Assembly: GCF_032854445.1 (NCBI RefSeq)
Contig: NC_088301.1
Coordinates: 19,089,808-19,153,807, forward strand
Direction: 5' to 3'
DNA length: 64,000 nucleotides
Source: Liolophura sinensis
Taxonomy: Eukaryota; Mollusca; Polyplacophora; Chitonida; Chitonidae
Below the pieces are notes generated by a model, which did no database searches, was not told the DNA's origin, and saw nothing but the letters and a program-made list of their open reading frames with translations. A program made the translations under genes and the position numbers. Of the stretch, positions 51,301-62,300 are shown piece after piece. How positions within the stretch are numbered: position 1 is the stretch's first letter; the number at the start of each line of letters is the position of its first letter.

Positions 51301-52123
51301 GCCCGTGCTGGCTTTCCAGTGGCTTTGTATCAGAATTGTCTGGTACAAAGCCGAGTTTGCACTCTTTTATCAGTAAAGGTAGAAAATGTCCAACTGTGTC
51401 GCGTGACCTGTCAAAAATGTTAGATAGCTATTTTTGATCACATTTACGGTTGACGAACGATGAGAAAATTGAGGAGCTGAACATTGGTGAACTTGAGAAG
51501 TTCCTAAAGGAAATAGGTGTCATTTGTGCCCTGGAACAGGGCGAGACACCTGATAGGCAATCTGTGTTGATACTGATTTACCTATCATTTTTCATAGGGC
51601 ATATGATACAATAGGGCTGCTATTACATTAATTTATTTATTTGATTGGTGTTTTATGCCATACTCAAGAATGTTTCACTTATACGCCGACGGTCACCATT
51701 ATTGTGGGAGGAAACCGGGCACAGCCCGGGGGAAACCCACGACCATCCGCAGGTTGCTGTCAGACCTTCCCACGTACGGTCAGAGAGGAAGCCAGAGTGA
51801 GCTGGCTATTACAGAGTTCCAACTCAAACTTCCATATTAAAGAATATTTTCTCATAATTTGATGCATGCATCCTATATTTACATGTGCCTTCCAACTTTG
51901 CAAACTTTGTTATTGAAATACTTATTTCTGTTTTGAAGTGAACTCTGTTGGTTATTTCTGGTTTCAGTTATTGACTGTAAACCCGTTCCCCAACTCTCTG
52001 GCTCTGGTGTACAGAGACTGTGACACCATGCAGTTTATCAAACACATCAATCACACAGCCTCTCAGAGAGAGAATCCTGAATTCTGCGACGTGTCATTTG
52101 TGTATTATGAGAAAAGCTCATAA
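38719..52123 (+). CDS. OGFOD1: OGFOD1, 2-oxoglutarate/Fe(II)-dependent prolyl hydroxylase (13 exons, 560 aa)
   Basis: The OGFOD1/Tpa1/Ofd1 family hydroxylates a proline of ribosomal protein uS12 (RPS23) and affects translation and stress responses. Exons: 38719-38959, 39910-40058, 41094-41140, 42252-42352, 44968-45084, 45772-45863, 47376-47504, 47774-47887, 48741-48820, 49152-49420, 49964-50092, 50557-50615, 51968-52123. All are GT-AG with matching phases, summing to 1683 nt. The start ATG opens [12 protein letters not shown]; an in-frame GTG 15 nt upstream is not needed. The N-terminal dioxygenase domain has H185 and D187 ([12 protein letters not shown]) and H248 (SFHQ) for iron, and R260 ([12 protein letters not shown]) for 2-oxoglutarate, a constant offset of 30 from human H155/D157/H218/R230. 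An acidic linker (about residues 385-440) precedes the second, non-catalytic fold, which ends at SFVYYEKSS. Human is 542 aa. Introns carry SINEs, a transposase relic and minisatellites. I am very confident. Confidence 0.97.
40155..40460 (+). mobile_element. SINE-B copy, plus orientation, OGFOD1 intron 2
   Basis: The tRNA-like head is on the left (gagcggtagatccagggtc), then gtgcaatgactggttgactc, the body gtccgtcctgcagcaagg and the tail ttaaaccccaagcactcact. It is the opposite orientation to the other copies. Confidence 0.88.
41345..41580 (+). mobile_element. SINE-like copy (family C, aatc tail)
   Basis: A B-box-like caagtttgaatccagctctc is followed by a unique body and a 3' end attaaacgcgaatcaatcaa. 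Fragments with similar B-box context occur at about 10775-10860 and 20440-20545. Confidence 0.5.
41590..42160. repeat. Degenerate tandem array with about 80-100 bp units
   Basis: Repeated blocks of gttatttctgttatcgtg, tttctcattcagaaataa, acaatggcat and gcacctcaaaagttg, about six copies with variable deletions, in OGFOD1 intron 3. ORFs here are repeat products. Confidence 0.9.
42416..43240 (+). pseudogene. Decayed DUF4218/CACTA (EnSpm)-type transposase remnant
   Basis: Read across frames, this stretch gives pieces in the order expected of the DUF4218 end of animal CACTA-type transposases: a Leu-rich helix segment ([16 protein letters not shown]), [29 protein letters not shown], then [44 protein letters not shown] text and a C-terminal [16 protein letters not shown] then [16 protein letters not shown]. 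Stops and frameshifts separate the pieces, so it is not functional. It lies in OGFOD1 intron 4. The family assignment rests on recalled motif style and needs a profile search. Confidence 0.5.
43610..44040. repeat. TTCATGAA-rich intronic tract
   Basis: Six or so copies of ttcatgaa or one-base variants (for example 43920, 43947, 43962, 44013), with many isolated gttcat and tgaac words. See the related finding. Confidence 0.55.
44577..44723 (+). mobile_element. SINE-A copy, plus orientation
   Basis: Runs from gccagcagcctgcgtatgg through tttcctcccaccatgatg and aatattcttgagtacggcg to an (aaat)n tail. Confidence 0.88.
44758..44946 (+). mobile_element. SINE-A copy, plus orientation, ends at OGFOD1 exon 5
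   Basis: A B-box-like gagttcaagtccagttcatt, then gtcagcaacctgcggatggt, tttcctcccaccataatgct, tgagtacggcgtaaaacacc and an aaataaataaat tail. It lies back to back with the copy at 44577 in the same orientation. Confidence 0.9.
44968..45084 (+). CDS. OGFOD1: OGFOD1 exon 5, HxD iron-binding motif
   Basis: 117 nt encoding [20 protein letters not shown] then LVPPW. It carries the His and Asp of the HxD...H iron triad. It is immediately preceded by two tandem SINE-A copies (44577-44946), which end about 20 bp before the exon. Confidence 0.96.
45323..45346. repeat. (TTA)n microsatellite
   Basis: About eight tandem att/tta triplets in OGFOD1 intron 5. Confidence 0.9.
45575..45668 (+). mobile_element. 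SINE-A head fragment
   Basis: gcacaatgacccaggagcct, cactgtgagttcaagtcctg and gcttcctctcctgtcgtacg: the tRNA-like half of SINE-A without its 3' body. Confidence 0.6.
45772..45863 (+). CDS. OGFOD1: OGFOD1 exon 6, distal iron-ligand histidine
   Basis: 92 nt encoding [20 protein letters not shown] then [11 protein letters not shown]. The final His is the third iron ligand. The next exon (47376-47504) starts [20 protein letters not shown] with the 2-oxoglutarate-binding Arg. Confidence 0.95.
45955..46125 (+). repeat. Possible dispersed repeat
   Basis: A (gt)n and G-rich start, then cttgtctgtccgtctgtatg, aggcacggttttgtccatgc and aactactgggaggattttga. It reads like a dispersed invertebrate repeat, but I see only one copy here. 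Confidence 0.3.
46126..47375. other. OGFOD1 intron 6 remainder
   Basis: It includes an open stretch of 170 codons at 46241-46753 with no recognisable domain and no support as an exon. OGFOD1 reads straight from 45863 to 47376 in phase. The rest is AT-rich. Confidence 0.5.
48040..48668. repeat. 20-bp minisatellite in OGFOD1 intron 8
   Basis: About 30 units of gaccaagtaaatcacctgat and its variant gaccaagtaaatcacacagt. The centre (48240-48665) is nearly perfect and the left end (48000-48200) is more diverged. It ends about 75 bp before exon 9 at 48741. Confidence 0.96.
50989..51115 (-). mobile_element. SINE-A copy with a central insertion/rearrangement
   Basis: The tail tatttatttatttatatgat runs into tRNA-head-like ggttagcgtgctagtaagg and then aagaaatactcaagaatatt and gcattatggtgtgagg. 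It looks like two pieces joined. Confidence 0.55.
51631..51808 (-). mobile_element. SINE-A copy, OGFOD1 intron 12
   Basis: ttatttgattggtgttttat, tactcaagaatgtttcac, gtgggaggaaaccgggcac, acccacgaccatccgcaggt and ccttcccacgtacggtcaga. It is well conserved and lacks the tRNA A box. Confidence 0.92.
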
Positions 52124-52271
52124 TATTGTTTTATTTATATACATGTACATGTATCTACCAGCATGATTTGGCAGAACAATTTTGATTATTGAAGAGAACA
52201 GTGTGTATTTACCTGCATAAAGATCTTAAATTGTATGAAATTGTATAGCAATATGCCACAGAGTTGTTTTA

Positions 52272-52290
52272 ATTAAAGCTTTTAATTAAA
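52272..52290 (+). terminator. Candidate OGFOD1 polyadenylation signals (two ATTAAA)
   Basis: ATTAAA at 52272-52277 and 52285-52290, about 150 bp after the stop, followed by T-rich sequence. This is a common variant signal; no transcript evidence. Confidence 0.35.
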
Positions 52291-52439
52291 GTTTTAATTC
52301 TGTTTTAGACTTTGCTTCATGTCTTTTATGGATTTCTTCAGAATAATATTCTACGCATGATTTCCAGTGAAATATGAAGTACATGTAGCCCTGTTGAACT
52401 TCAGTCATTCTCACTTTAACAAATCACTTTTCACATAAG

Positions 52440-52712
52440 TTTGTTCCACAAAGCCTGGTTTCTTCATCCTAGCCCATTTTCCTCTACCCATCTTGGTTTC
52501 CTCCACTCAGCCTGGTTTCCACCACCCAGCTCACTTTCCTTTATCAAGACTGATTTCTTCCACCCAACCTGCTTTCCTTTGCCCAGCCTGGTTTTCTTCA
52601 TTCAGAGCACTTTCCTCTACTCAGCCAGGTTTCCTCCACCCAGCCTGAATGACATGCCCTCCATCCAGCATGTTCAGCCCAGTTTCTTCCTCCCAACCAG
52701 GTTTCCTCTACA
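52440..52712. repeat. Degenerate about 20-bp repeat (cctggtttcctccacccagc)
   Basis: About 13 variants of ggtttcctccacccagcct. The plus-strand ORF here (Pro/Ser/Phe-rich) is a repeat product, between OGFOD1 and MFSD1. Confidence 0.85.
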
Positions 52713-53767
52713 CAATCCCCTTTATTCCACCCTTAAACTTCTTATATGTGAGAATGTCTTGCATGTGGTTTAAAACCCCCAAAGAAATAAGAGATTTTAA
52801 ACAAATGTAGCGAGATATATATACAAATGTATAAACAAACAAGCTCACTACAATATTTTATAGAAGACCGGTTTCAGGCTTGCTCCCTCCTTACTTTACA
52901 TTTAAACTTTCAGTTAATACAGGAAAGACAAACACGTTAGGCATTGAACCAGTTGTACGTACATATAATTTATTTTCCTATCTTATAGCGATTATTTTCT
53001 GAAAATAATTCTATTACAATACATGTGTTACGCAGATAAGTGATGCAAGTATATACAGATGTTAATTACAAACACCTGGAACACGTAGCCAGTAAGTCTT
53101 GTGAAGATTAACCACTGTACATTGTACCAGATAACTCCCAGTCTATCCAAGTATAACTCTTTTTTTCTTCTTTTTCTGTTTAGAAACGAATACAATAAGT
53201 ACCCAATGCATATTGGTATTCAACAGCTTAACATATTGAAAGTTAAGGTGCTGCTGACACATTCCTTTTTATTGTACTATAGCACAAGTAAGCAGATTCA
53301 TTTTTTATATTTAAAAATGTAAACATCGTTAGACTGTGAATGTCTTATACTTTCAATGAGTCTTAAGAAGTGCAGAATTTTTTTTTTTTTTTTTTTTTGA
53401 CTCCAGAAAAACAAATGTCATGGCATTAACATATCAGCAGTTCTGCATCAAAAAATGCCCATCAGACAATATACATACACATGTACATTCACTGTTACAC
53501 TGTCGTACAGTTTGTATGTTGAAAAGCAGGGCACAATAATTACAATCCAAATACATGAGCTTATAATAAAAAAAGCCACAACGAAGCACTAGTGTTCTTA
53601 TATGTAATAATACTTCCAGTACATGTGATCTGTTCACTGTATAGTGCTGAATGGTTTAAAACATGCAACGTACAGGTGTGCCACCCCAACTTAAGCTCTG
53701 TGACACGGCCATGTGTTGTTACAGGTACAAAAGCTATACGTTCCACACTGAGTACTGTACAGGAATA

Positions 53768-53826
53768 ATTTATTTATTTGAATGGTGTTTTACGCCGTAC
53801 TCAAGAATATTTCACTTATATGATTA
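53768..53826 (-). mobile_element. SINE-A 3'-end fragment
   Basis: atttatttatttgaatggtg, ttttacgccgtactcaagaa and tatttcacttatat only. Confidence 0.8.
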
Positions 53827-54024
53827 TTATATATTAATAATAAAATACACATATTTTCAGCCAAAATAAAATTTCACATAAATTTTATCTCCAGTATTGA
53901 CAACTGTGTTACCATACATCGGATTTTTATATGTACATGGGTTGGTACTTCTTTTGTCCTCTTTATAGTCATCACCGTGATAAAATAGACATCTATAGGA
54001 TGAGACAATTCCTTTTTAAATTTG

Positions 54025-54120
54025 TTGATTTATTTGTTTGAATGGAGTTTTACAACGTACTCAAGAATGTCTCACTTACAGAACGGCGGTCAGCATTACA
54101 ACGGGAGGAAAATGGGAAAT
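54025..54120 (-). mobile_element. SINE-A 3'-half fragment
   Basis: gatttatttgtttgaatgga, cgtactcaagaatgtctcac, acggcggtcagcattac and gggaggaaaa. Confidence 0.8.
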
Positions 54121-54687
54121 ACAATCAGTCAATATGCAGACCTAAAGAACCTTATACTGTAAATTCTAGCCCAGCCAGGTAAAAAAGTTTTGAACTTGGG
54201 TTTTACATAGCAAAAAGTGGCATTTTTATACACCAGGTATTACCATTTGTTAAAGCTAACAGTTTTCACCAGATTAATAAAATGGAGAATAAAATGTTAA
54301 AATCATTTGCTTTGAACAACTACGAACACTAAATAATTTTTTTCTTGCAGTACGTTTCCTCGATGGAGTAAAGTGGTACTGATTGGCCACAGGAGCATTG
54401 TTGGTTACTTATTTTCGCCTAGGCCCAAAAGGCATTAAGGGCAGGTGATGTACAAATTCCCTATCCAAGACTGGGATTGAACCCGCAACCTTGTGCGCCT
54501 TGTTGATTGAAAGACAAGCACCTCTAACCACAACCTACTTCCTCACTGATATGTACATGTACACATCTACACTTTTATGTATCTCTACATGTGCACAATC
54601 TCTCTTACTGCATTAATACGTTAACATGTTAGTTACAAACAGGTAAGACAGGGATGAACACCTATATTCTGTTTCCAGGCCTTAACT

Positions 54688-54911
54688 ACCATAATTCCTC
54701 AACCTTATCGCATATGAGAGAGCAACTTTCAGAGCAATTTATGCCCCTTTTTAAAGTTGATTTTGGAGGTAAAAATACATTTCCTGGATTGACCAATTTC
54801 AGGATTACACACAAAGTATAATTTTATCAGTCTGCACAAAATGATGCCTTCAGAATCTGCTTAAATAATCACCTTGCACACATTCGAAAAGGTTGAAGAA
54901 TTTACGTAATA
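54688..54911. mobile_element. MITE-like element, 'cctcaacc' family
   Basis: The left end accataattcctcaacctta and the right end aaggttgaagaatttacgta are imperfect inverted repeats. The inside tataattttatcagtctgca matches 248-357. Confidence 0.55.
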
Positions 54912-55535
54912 ACTGTTTCGGTCTAATACATTTTCACATGTGGTCCTATAAAAGTTACTATAATACAAGAACATACATCATCATGTCAAGGGACAGATAC
55001 ACATTTCAAGGTCATTCACCACATTTCACTGCACACTGCAATTTACAGGAATGCTATTATATAAATGTAGCAGAAATATTCAGGTGCAAGCAATGCCGGG
55101 ACTTTATAGCAGTGCTACGCACGTTCGCATACGTACACCAAAAAGCTATTCTCCATCTTTGGTCAGGAATGCCCAGTTTTACTTGCAGGGCTGAAGTAAC
55201 GTTACATAACGTGCATGGAATGAAACCGCTGCCACTGGGTAACCTCAATCCCAATATCTTTCTCACCCTCAACAACCCAGGGGCCCAGTTTGTCCTTTCT
55301 CCTCGCTCACCCAACAAGAATACAGGTACAGAACAATACCCTGTACACAACCGATACAATACGTACATTCAATTTCTGGGTATTTACATAAAGGAATGCT
55401 AATTACATATGTACCATACAATTTAGGAATCAAATTTATTAACTACATGCCATGTTGGATACTGGTATTTGGAGATTTAGCTTTTAGTGTACATATTTAC
55501 ATGCACAGGGCAGTAATTTTTATGTACATATATTA

Positions 55536-55541
55536 TTTATT
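55536..55541 (-). terminator. Candidate MFSD1 polyadenylation signal AATAAA
   Basis: A minus-strand AATAAA about 630 bp after the MFSD1 stop. Another lies near 55432. AT-rich context; weak call. Confidence 0.3.
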
Positions 55542-56173
55542 TTGGGGTATTCCTTTCTTGTTAAAATATTAATTCGCACTCTATTTGGATATACAAATAT
55601 AGCACTAGCAACATACATGTAGCACCAGCAATACATCCTTACAAGTGTTTAGTCAAATCAGGCTGACAGCCCACCCCCAACCCCTCCCAAATAAAAATAC
55701 AATAAAAAAAAAACCCATACATAATACTGTTCTCAGTTATTTAGATATCACATAGTTTAATATTTCTAAAAACAATGGTATTAGGCATAAGTGTAACACA
55801 CTTCCTTTGGACATCCTAAAACATGTCATAAACATGTTTAGTACCTGAACACATGCTAAACACAAACTCTACACGTCACTGTGACAGTTTTGGGTATTGT
55901 GGAGTATTTTGTTTTTCATAATAACAGGCAAAAGTTTCATGGGTATCTGTTTGTATTAAACTGCTAGTGCGTAGCCACATTAGTGACAGAGGTTCTTCTC
56001 ATAACTACATATTTGAGCTAAGAAACTGCCACATACATATACTTGCATCAAGGGTTGGTTAAAGTCATAAAGAATAAAACCAATTCATGTCCTCTGTTAA
56101 CAGGTGAGACAGAAGTACATGTAATGTCGTAATCTGATTGCCAATTAAATGTACAAATAGGTTGACAGATTAA

Positions 56174-56341
56174 TCAGCTTGGTACGGATCTCGTTCTCTC
56201 TCTTGATCCATAATTACCAGGTGTGGAAGATTCGATCAGCGGATCTCTCTCGTTGACAGACACAGTGGCTTCATTCACTAACAATCCCTCTCTTTCCTTA
56301 ACCCGTTTCTTCTGGCTCCTGCTTTGGTTCAAAACCCCGCC
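56174..56341 (-). CDS. MFSD1: MFSD1 terminal exon, cytosolic tail
   Basis: 56 codons including TGA, after a ttgccag acceptor. The tail is hydrophilic, rich in Arg, Glu and Ser, with EREGLLVNE and ERDPLIE, which fit the [DE]xxxL[LI] lysosomal/endosomal sorting pattern. It ends SVPS. Confidence 0.82.
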   Translation of the reverse strand, partial: GGVLNQSRSQKKRVKEREGLLVNEATVSVNERDPLIESSTPGNYGSRERTRSVPS

Positions 56342-59300
56342 CTGGCAATAAAAGCACAGACACAGGTTTCTTACTGTCTATGGGGGTGGCAAAATTTGCT
56401 GAAACCAACACTACTAATGAGATTAAAAGATTTTATAAGTGCTGTTTTCATACAAGTACTACTATAAATCAAACTCCAAAGACTCCAAATATCCTCCAAA
56501 GATGCTCATATCAAACAAGTTCATGTGAACTCAATGTATGCATGGCGCCGGTGCACTTTAATAGTTAAGTAAGCCCTCAACTACCATGACAACTTACATG
56601 TATGTTTAGAGAAATAAAATGCACTTAGTCTTAACTAAGGGCTACTTAACACTAAGTATACTGCATGAAACCATCCCCAGAACAAATATATATCCTTATT
56701 CATACAGAGGAAAAAGTGAAATACGGTTACCATGGCAACCATAAAAACGCAAGACACCTCATCACTTTTACATTTCCATAACCACCAAAATTTATAACAG
56801 TACATGCAAAACAACTGGAGTCCTAGCTCAACCACAAATTCATACATGTTATTATAGTATACAAGGAGAAAATTGGCAGTTTGGTTACCATGACAACCAC
56901 TAAAGTGGACAAATGTAAAGTGCCACACATCACACAACTCTATAGGAGAATATATGTGTCCAGCTAAAGTTAAAACTGCACATGTTGAACCAATGGTGTT
57001 GTACATGTAGCTCAAAAGAAGATAAAATTGTGATACCATGACAAAAGTCTTATTCTAAGTATAAAACATGACTGGAAACAATAATGTCTTTCATTTATTT
57101 TATTTCATTGTTGTTTAATGCCATACATTTATACAATGGTGGTAAGTTGAATGGGTGGAGGACAGTCAGGTACTTGGGTGAACTACAATTGCCAAGATGG
57201 AAATTTTGAGAAATTCTGTGTAAAAAAATTTGACCTTTTCAGAAATGTGGAAACATGTAGAAGTTGGACAGGTTCTTGTGCAGGGCACGCATTGTAATAC
57301 CTAGCATTACTGTAGGAAAAATCAACATTACTAGCAAAACACATGAAGTTACAGCACAACTTAAAGGTTTCTGACCTTTCTGTTATCATTTATGTTCAGG
57401 AAAATGGTGATCAGATATGAAACAGACCAGGATGTTATCCAGCATAAACACATGACGATGACGAATGTATTGTCACCTGTATAAGCAGTGACCATAATAA
57501 TTTCAATGTTCTCACCTTTCTCCTGTCATTCGGGAATATGGTTGTCGCGACACAGGCTAAGATGTTTCTAAATTTATTTATTTGATTGGTATTTTATGCC
57601 ATACTCAAAAATATTTTCACTCATATGACAGCGGCCAGCATTATGGTGGGAGGAAACAGGCTTGGGTCTGGAGGAAACCCATGACCATCTGCAGGTGGCT
57701 GCCAGACCTTCCCAAGTACGGCTGGAAAGCTGATGATGGTACACATATTTTCACCTGTATGAGCAGTGACCATAATTATTTCAATGTTCTCACCTTTCTC
57801 TTATCATTTATATTCAGGAATATGGTGGTTGTGACACAGGCTAGGACGTTAGCCAACATGAAGATCATGACATATTTCCACCTTGGCAAAGTTTCCTCTC
57901 GAGACAGACTGGAAATGACAAAATCATGAAGCACATGTAAAGACACTGACATTTGCCAACTGTGAGAACAATGATTCATGGAGACAGACTGGAAATGACC
58001 AAATCATGAAGCACATGTAAAGACATTGACATCTGCCAGCTGTGAGAACAGTGATTCATGGACACAGACTGGAAATGACCAAATCATGAAGCACATGTAA
58101 AGACATTGCCGTCTGCCAACTGTGAGAACAATGATTCATGGAGACAGACTGGAAATGACCAAATCATGAAGCACATGTAAAGACATTGACATCTGCCAGC
58201 TGTGAGAACAGTGATTCATGGACACAGACTGGAAATGACCAAATCATGAAGCACATGTAAAGACACTGACATTTGCCAACTGTGAGAACAGTGATTCATG
58301 AAGACAGACTGGAAATGACCTAATCATGAAGCACATGTAAAGACACTGACATTTGCCAACTGTGAGAACAGTGATTCTTGAAGACAGATTGGAAATGACT
58401 AAATCATGAAGCACATGTAAAGACGCTCACATTTGCCAACTGTGAGAACAGTGATTCATGAAGACAGACTGGAAATGACCTAATCATGAAGCACATGTAA
58501 AGACACTGACATTTGCCAACTTTGAGAACAGTGATTCTTGAAGACAGATTGGAAATGACTAAATCATGAAGCACATGTAAAGACACTGACATCTGCTAGC
58601 TGTAAGAACAGTGGTTCATGGAGACAGACTGGAAATGACCTAATCATGAAGCACATGTAAAGACACTCACATTTGCCAGCTGTGAGAACAGTGATTCTTG
58701 AAGACAGATTGGAAATGACTAAATCATGAAGCACATGTAAAGACACTCACATTTGCCAACTGTGAGAACAGTGATTCTTGAAGACAGATTGGAAATGACT
58801 AAATCATGAAGCACATGTAAAGACACTCACATTTGCCAACTGTGAGAACAGTGATTCTTGAAGACAGATTGGAAATGACCAAATCATGAAGCACATGTAA
58901 AGACACTCACATTTGCCAGCTGTGAGAACAGTGATTCTTGAAGACAGATTGGAAATGACTAAATCATGAAGCACATGTAAAGACACTGATATCTGCTAGC
59001 TGTAAGAACAGTGGTTCATGGAGACAGACTGGAAATGACCAAATCATGAAGCACATGTAAAGACATTGCCGTCTGCCAGCTGTGAGAACAATGACTCATG
59101 GAGACAGACTGGAAATGACCTAATCATGAAGCACATGTAAAGACACTCACATTTGCCAACTGTGAGAACAGTGATTCATGGACGTTTTTTAAGTGCAGGT
59201 GTACTGGAAATCTACATGTATTTATAATACGGAGAAGCATTTTTTAAATCTAAGACCATTACAAATTACAAGACGTCAGGAGCTGGATTTGAAGAAATAA

Positions 59301-62300
59301 TCTTGTTGGTGAAAGGCTACTAGTTTATTTTTTATTTAGTTAATTAGTGTTAACTGGGCAGAGCCCAGATGAAACCCATAACTATCCTCAAGTTTCTGGC
59401 AGAAAAACGGCTCTGTCAGTTGCGCCATCTAGTTATTGTCAGCAAGATCCTGAGAACAATGGATATATTTAATTTAGTGGTGGTTTACGCCCTACTCAAG
59501 AATATTTCACTTCTTCGACCGCAGCCAGCATTATGATGGGGGGAATCGGAGGGAGACTGGAGGAAACCCACAACAATTCGCAGGTTGCAGCCAGACACTC
59601 CCACGTAAGATCGGAGAGAAGGTCAGCATGAGCTGGACTTTAACTCACAGCGACCTGATTGGTGGGAGGCTCCTGGGTAATTGTGCTGCTCTACAAAAGT
59701 AACACTAGGCCACTGGTCCCAGTTGTTCAAAACTGTTTGAAGACTTAATACCAGAATTAACTTTAAAGTCCTCAATTTTGTTCTAAACCCAAAAATAATT
59801 GCATAACAGTACATTAAATACGAACTAAGAGTGTTGCTGTTATACTTTTGACTTTGGTCAGATGTATTTGCTGCTGAATTTGTCTAAAAATCTTAATGAT
59901 AAAATGTACTTAATACCAGTTTTAGCTAATGCACCACTTTTAAATAACTGGGTCCAGAGTCACAGAGAACGGTGGAGGCTGCCTGGTCCTATACAAATTT
60001 ATCTTACTGCTGGTTTTTGCCGAGGATCTCCCCCACGACGACGTTGGAGACTCCAATTCCAATCATCTGTATGGAGGTGGTGAGGCCCATGGCTGTTCCG
60101 ATGGTGGACTGAGTGACGACCAGAGGAATGGACGGCCACATGCTAGCCTGTTGGACAACAACAGTGTGATGATCACATGAAGGTGCTCTATACAGAGCAA
60201 TGATGTCTTCAACCTTTTTTCAAGGAATCAATGGCTAAAAACCAAATGGAATGAAACAGACTTTTATCATTTATTGTTTAACTTCTGACTGTTTTGTATA
60301 TTGAAATAGTGTCGACACCACTGATATACAGTAACTTAATTTTTCCACCTTTTCAACCACCGCTGCGACCAATATTTTCAGACAATCTGAGAGAGCTATG
60401 AGAGATAGAGAAATAATCTTTCCAGTTTTCTGAAGCTTGCATCTTCATGGACACAAACAAATAATTTTTGGTGCTATTTTACACGTATTAACGGTATGCA
60501 TAAATTTCACTGAAAAAAGTGTTTTAGTGGTTGAAATGGTTGAAGATTTACAGTTTTACTTTTTTGCCCGTTTCAAATGAAACCGACGCTGCTGATGGAA
60601 CTCACTTTTTGTGTAATGATTTACTTTTCTTCCAAAAAACCAAATAAGTAATAAAAACACATTAGCCTGGATGATGAGTTGTGTAAAAATGCCCAATAGA
60701 GGGACAATACTGATGAAACTGATATTGTGATGATGTGTTGTGTGGTGTGACCAATACAGGGGCAATAATGATGAAGCTGATATTGTGATGATGTGTTGTG
60801 TGATATGCCCAATACAGGGGCAATAATGATGAAGCTGATATTGTGATGGTGTGTTGTGTGATATGCCCAATACAGGGGCAATAATGATGAAGCTGATATT
60901 GTGATGATGTGTTATGTGGTGTGACCAATACAGGGACAATACTGATGAAGCTCATATTGTGATGATATGTTGTGTGGTGTGACCAATACAGGGACAATAT
61001 TGATGAAACTGATATTGTGATGATGTGTTGTGTGATATGCCCAATACAGAAACAATACCGATGAAGCTGATATTGTGATAATGTGTTGTGTGGTGTGACC
61101 AATACAGGGGCAATAATGATGAAGCTGATATTGTGATGATGTGTTGTGTGGTGTGATCAATACAGGGACAATATTGATGAAGCTGATATTGTGATGATGT
61201 GTTGTGTGGTGTGACCAATACAGGGACAACACTGATGAAGCTGATATTGTGATGATGTGTTGTGTGATATGCCCAATACAGAAACAATACTGATGAAGCT
61301 GATATTGTGATGATGTGTTGTGTGGTGTGATCAATACAGGGACAATGTTGATGAAGCTGATATTGTGATGATGTGTTGTGTGATATGCCCAATACAGAAA
61401 CAATACTGATGAAGCTGATATTGTGATGATGTGTTGTATGGTGTGACCAATACAGGGACAATACTGATGAAGCTGATATTGTGATGATGTGTTGTGTGGT
61501 GTGACCAATACAGGGACAATACTGATGAAACTGATATTGTGATGATGTGTTGTGTGATATGCCCAATACAGGGGCAATAATGATGAAGCTGATATTGTGA
61601 TGATGTGTTGTGTGGTGTGATCAATACAGGGACAATACTGATGAAGCTGATATTGTGATGATGTGTTGTGTGATATGCCCAATACAGAAACAATACTGAT
61701 GAAGCTGATATTGTGATGATGTGTTGTGTGGTGTGACCAATACAGGGACAACACTGATGAATTGATATTGTGATGATGTGTTGTGTGGTGTGACCAATAC
61801 AGAAACAATACTGATGAAGCTGATATTGTGATGATGTGTTGTGTGGTGTGACCAATACAGGGACAATACTGATGAAACTGATATTGTGATGATGTGTTGT
61901 GTGGTGTGACCAATACAGGGACAATACTGATGAAGCTGATATTGTGATGATGTGTTGTGTGGTGTGACCAATACAGGGACAACACTGATGAAGCTGATAT
62001 TGTGATGATGTGTTGTGTGATATGCCCAATACAGAAACAATACTGATGAAGCTGATATTGTGATGATGTGTTGTGTGGTGTGACCAATACAGGGACAATA
62101 TTGATGAAGCTGATATTGTGATGGTGTGTTGTGTGATATGCCCAATACAGAAATAATACTGATGAAGCTGATATTGTGATGATGTGTTGTGTGGTGTGAC
62201 CAATACAGGGACAATACTGATGAAGCTGATATTGTGATGATGTGTTGTGTGGTGTGATCAATACAGGGACAATACTGATGAAGCTGATATTGTGATGATG

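Larger units (their letters stand above)
52124..56173. other. Convergent OGFOD1/MFSD1 intergenic and 3' UTR interval
   Basis: Apart from listed repeats, I see no recognisable gene. The most open part is 54893-55402 (169 codons plus, 103 codons minus), without a domain I know. It may be part of the MFSD1 3' UTR or flank. Confidence 0.5.

Noticed and set aside
54893..55402. 169-codon plus-strand ORF between OGFOD1 and MFSD1
   Set aside because: No family resemblance and no neighbouring exons found; the opposite strand is also partly open. Kept only as an unassigned stretch.
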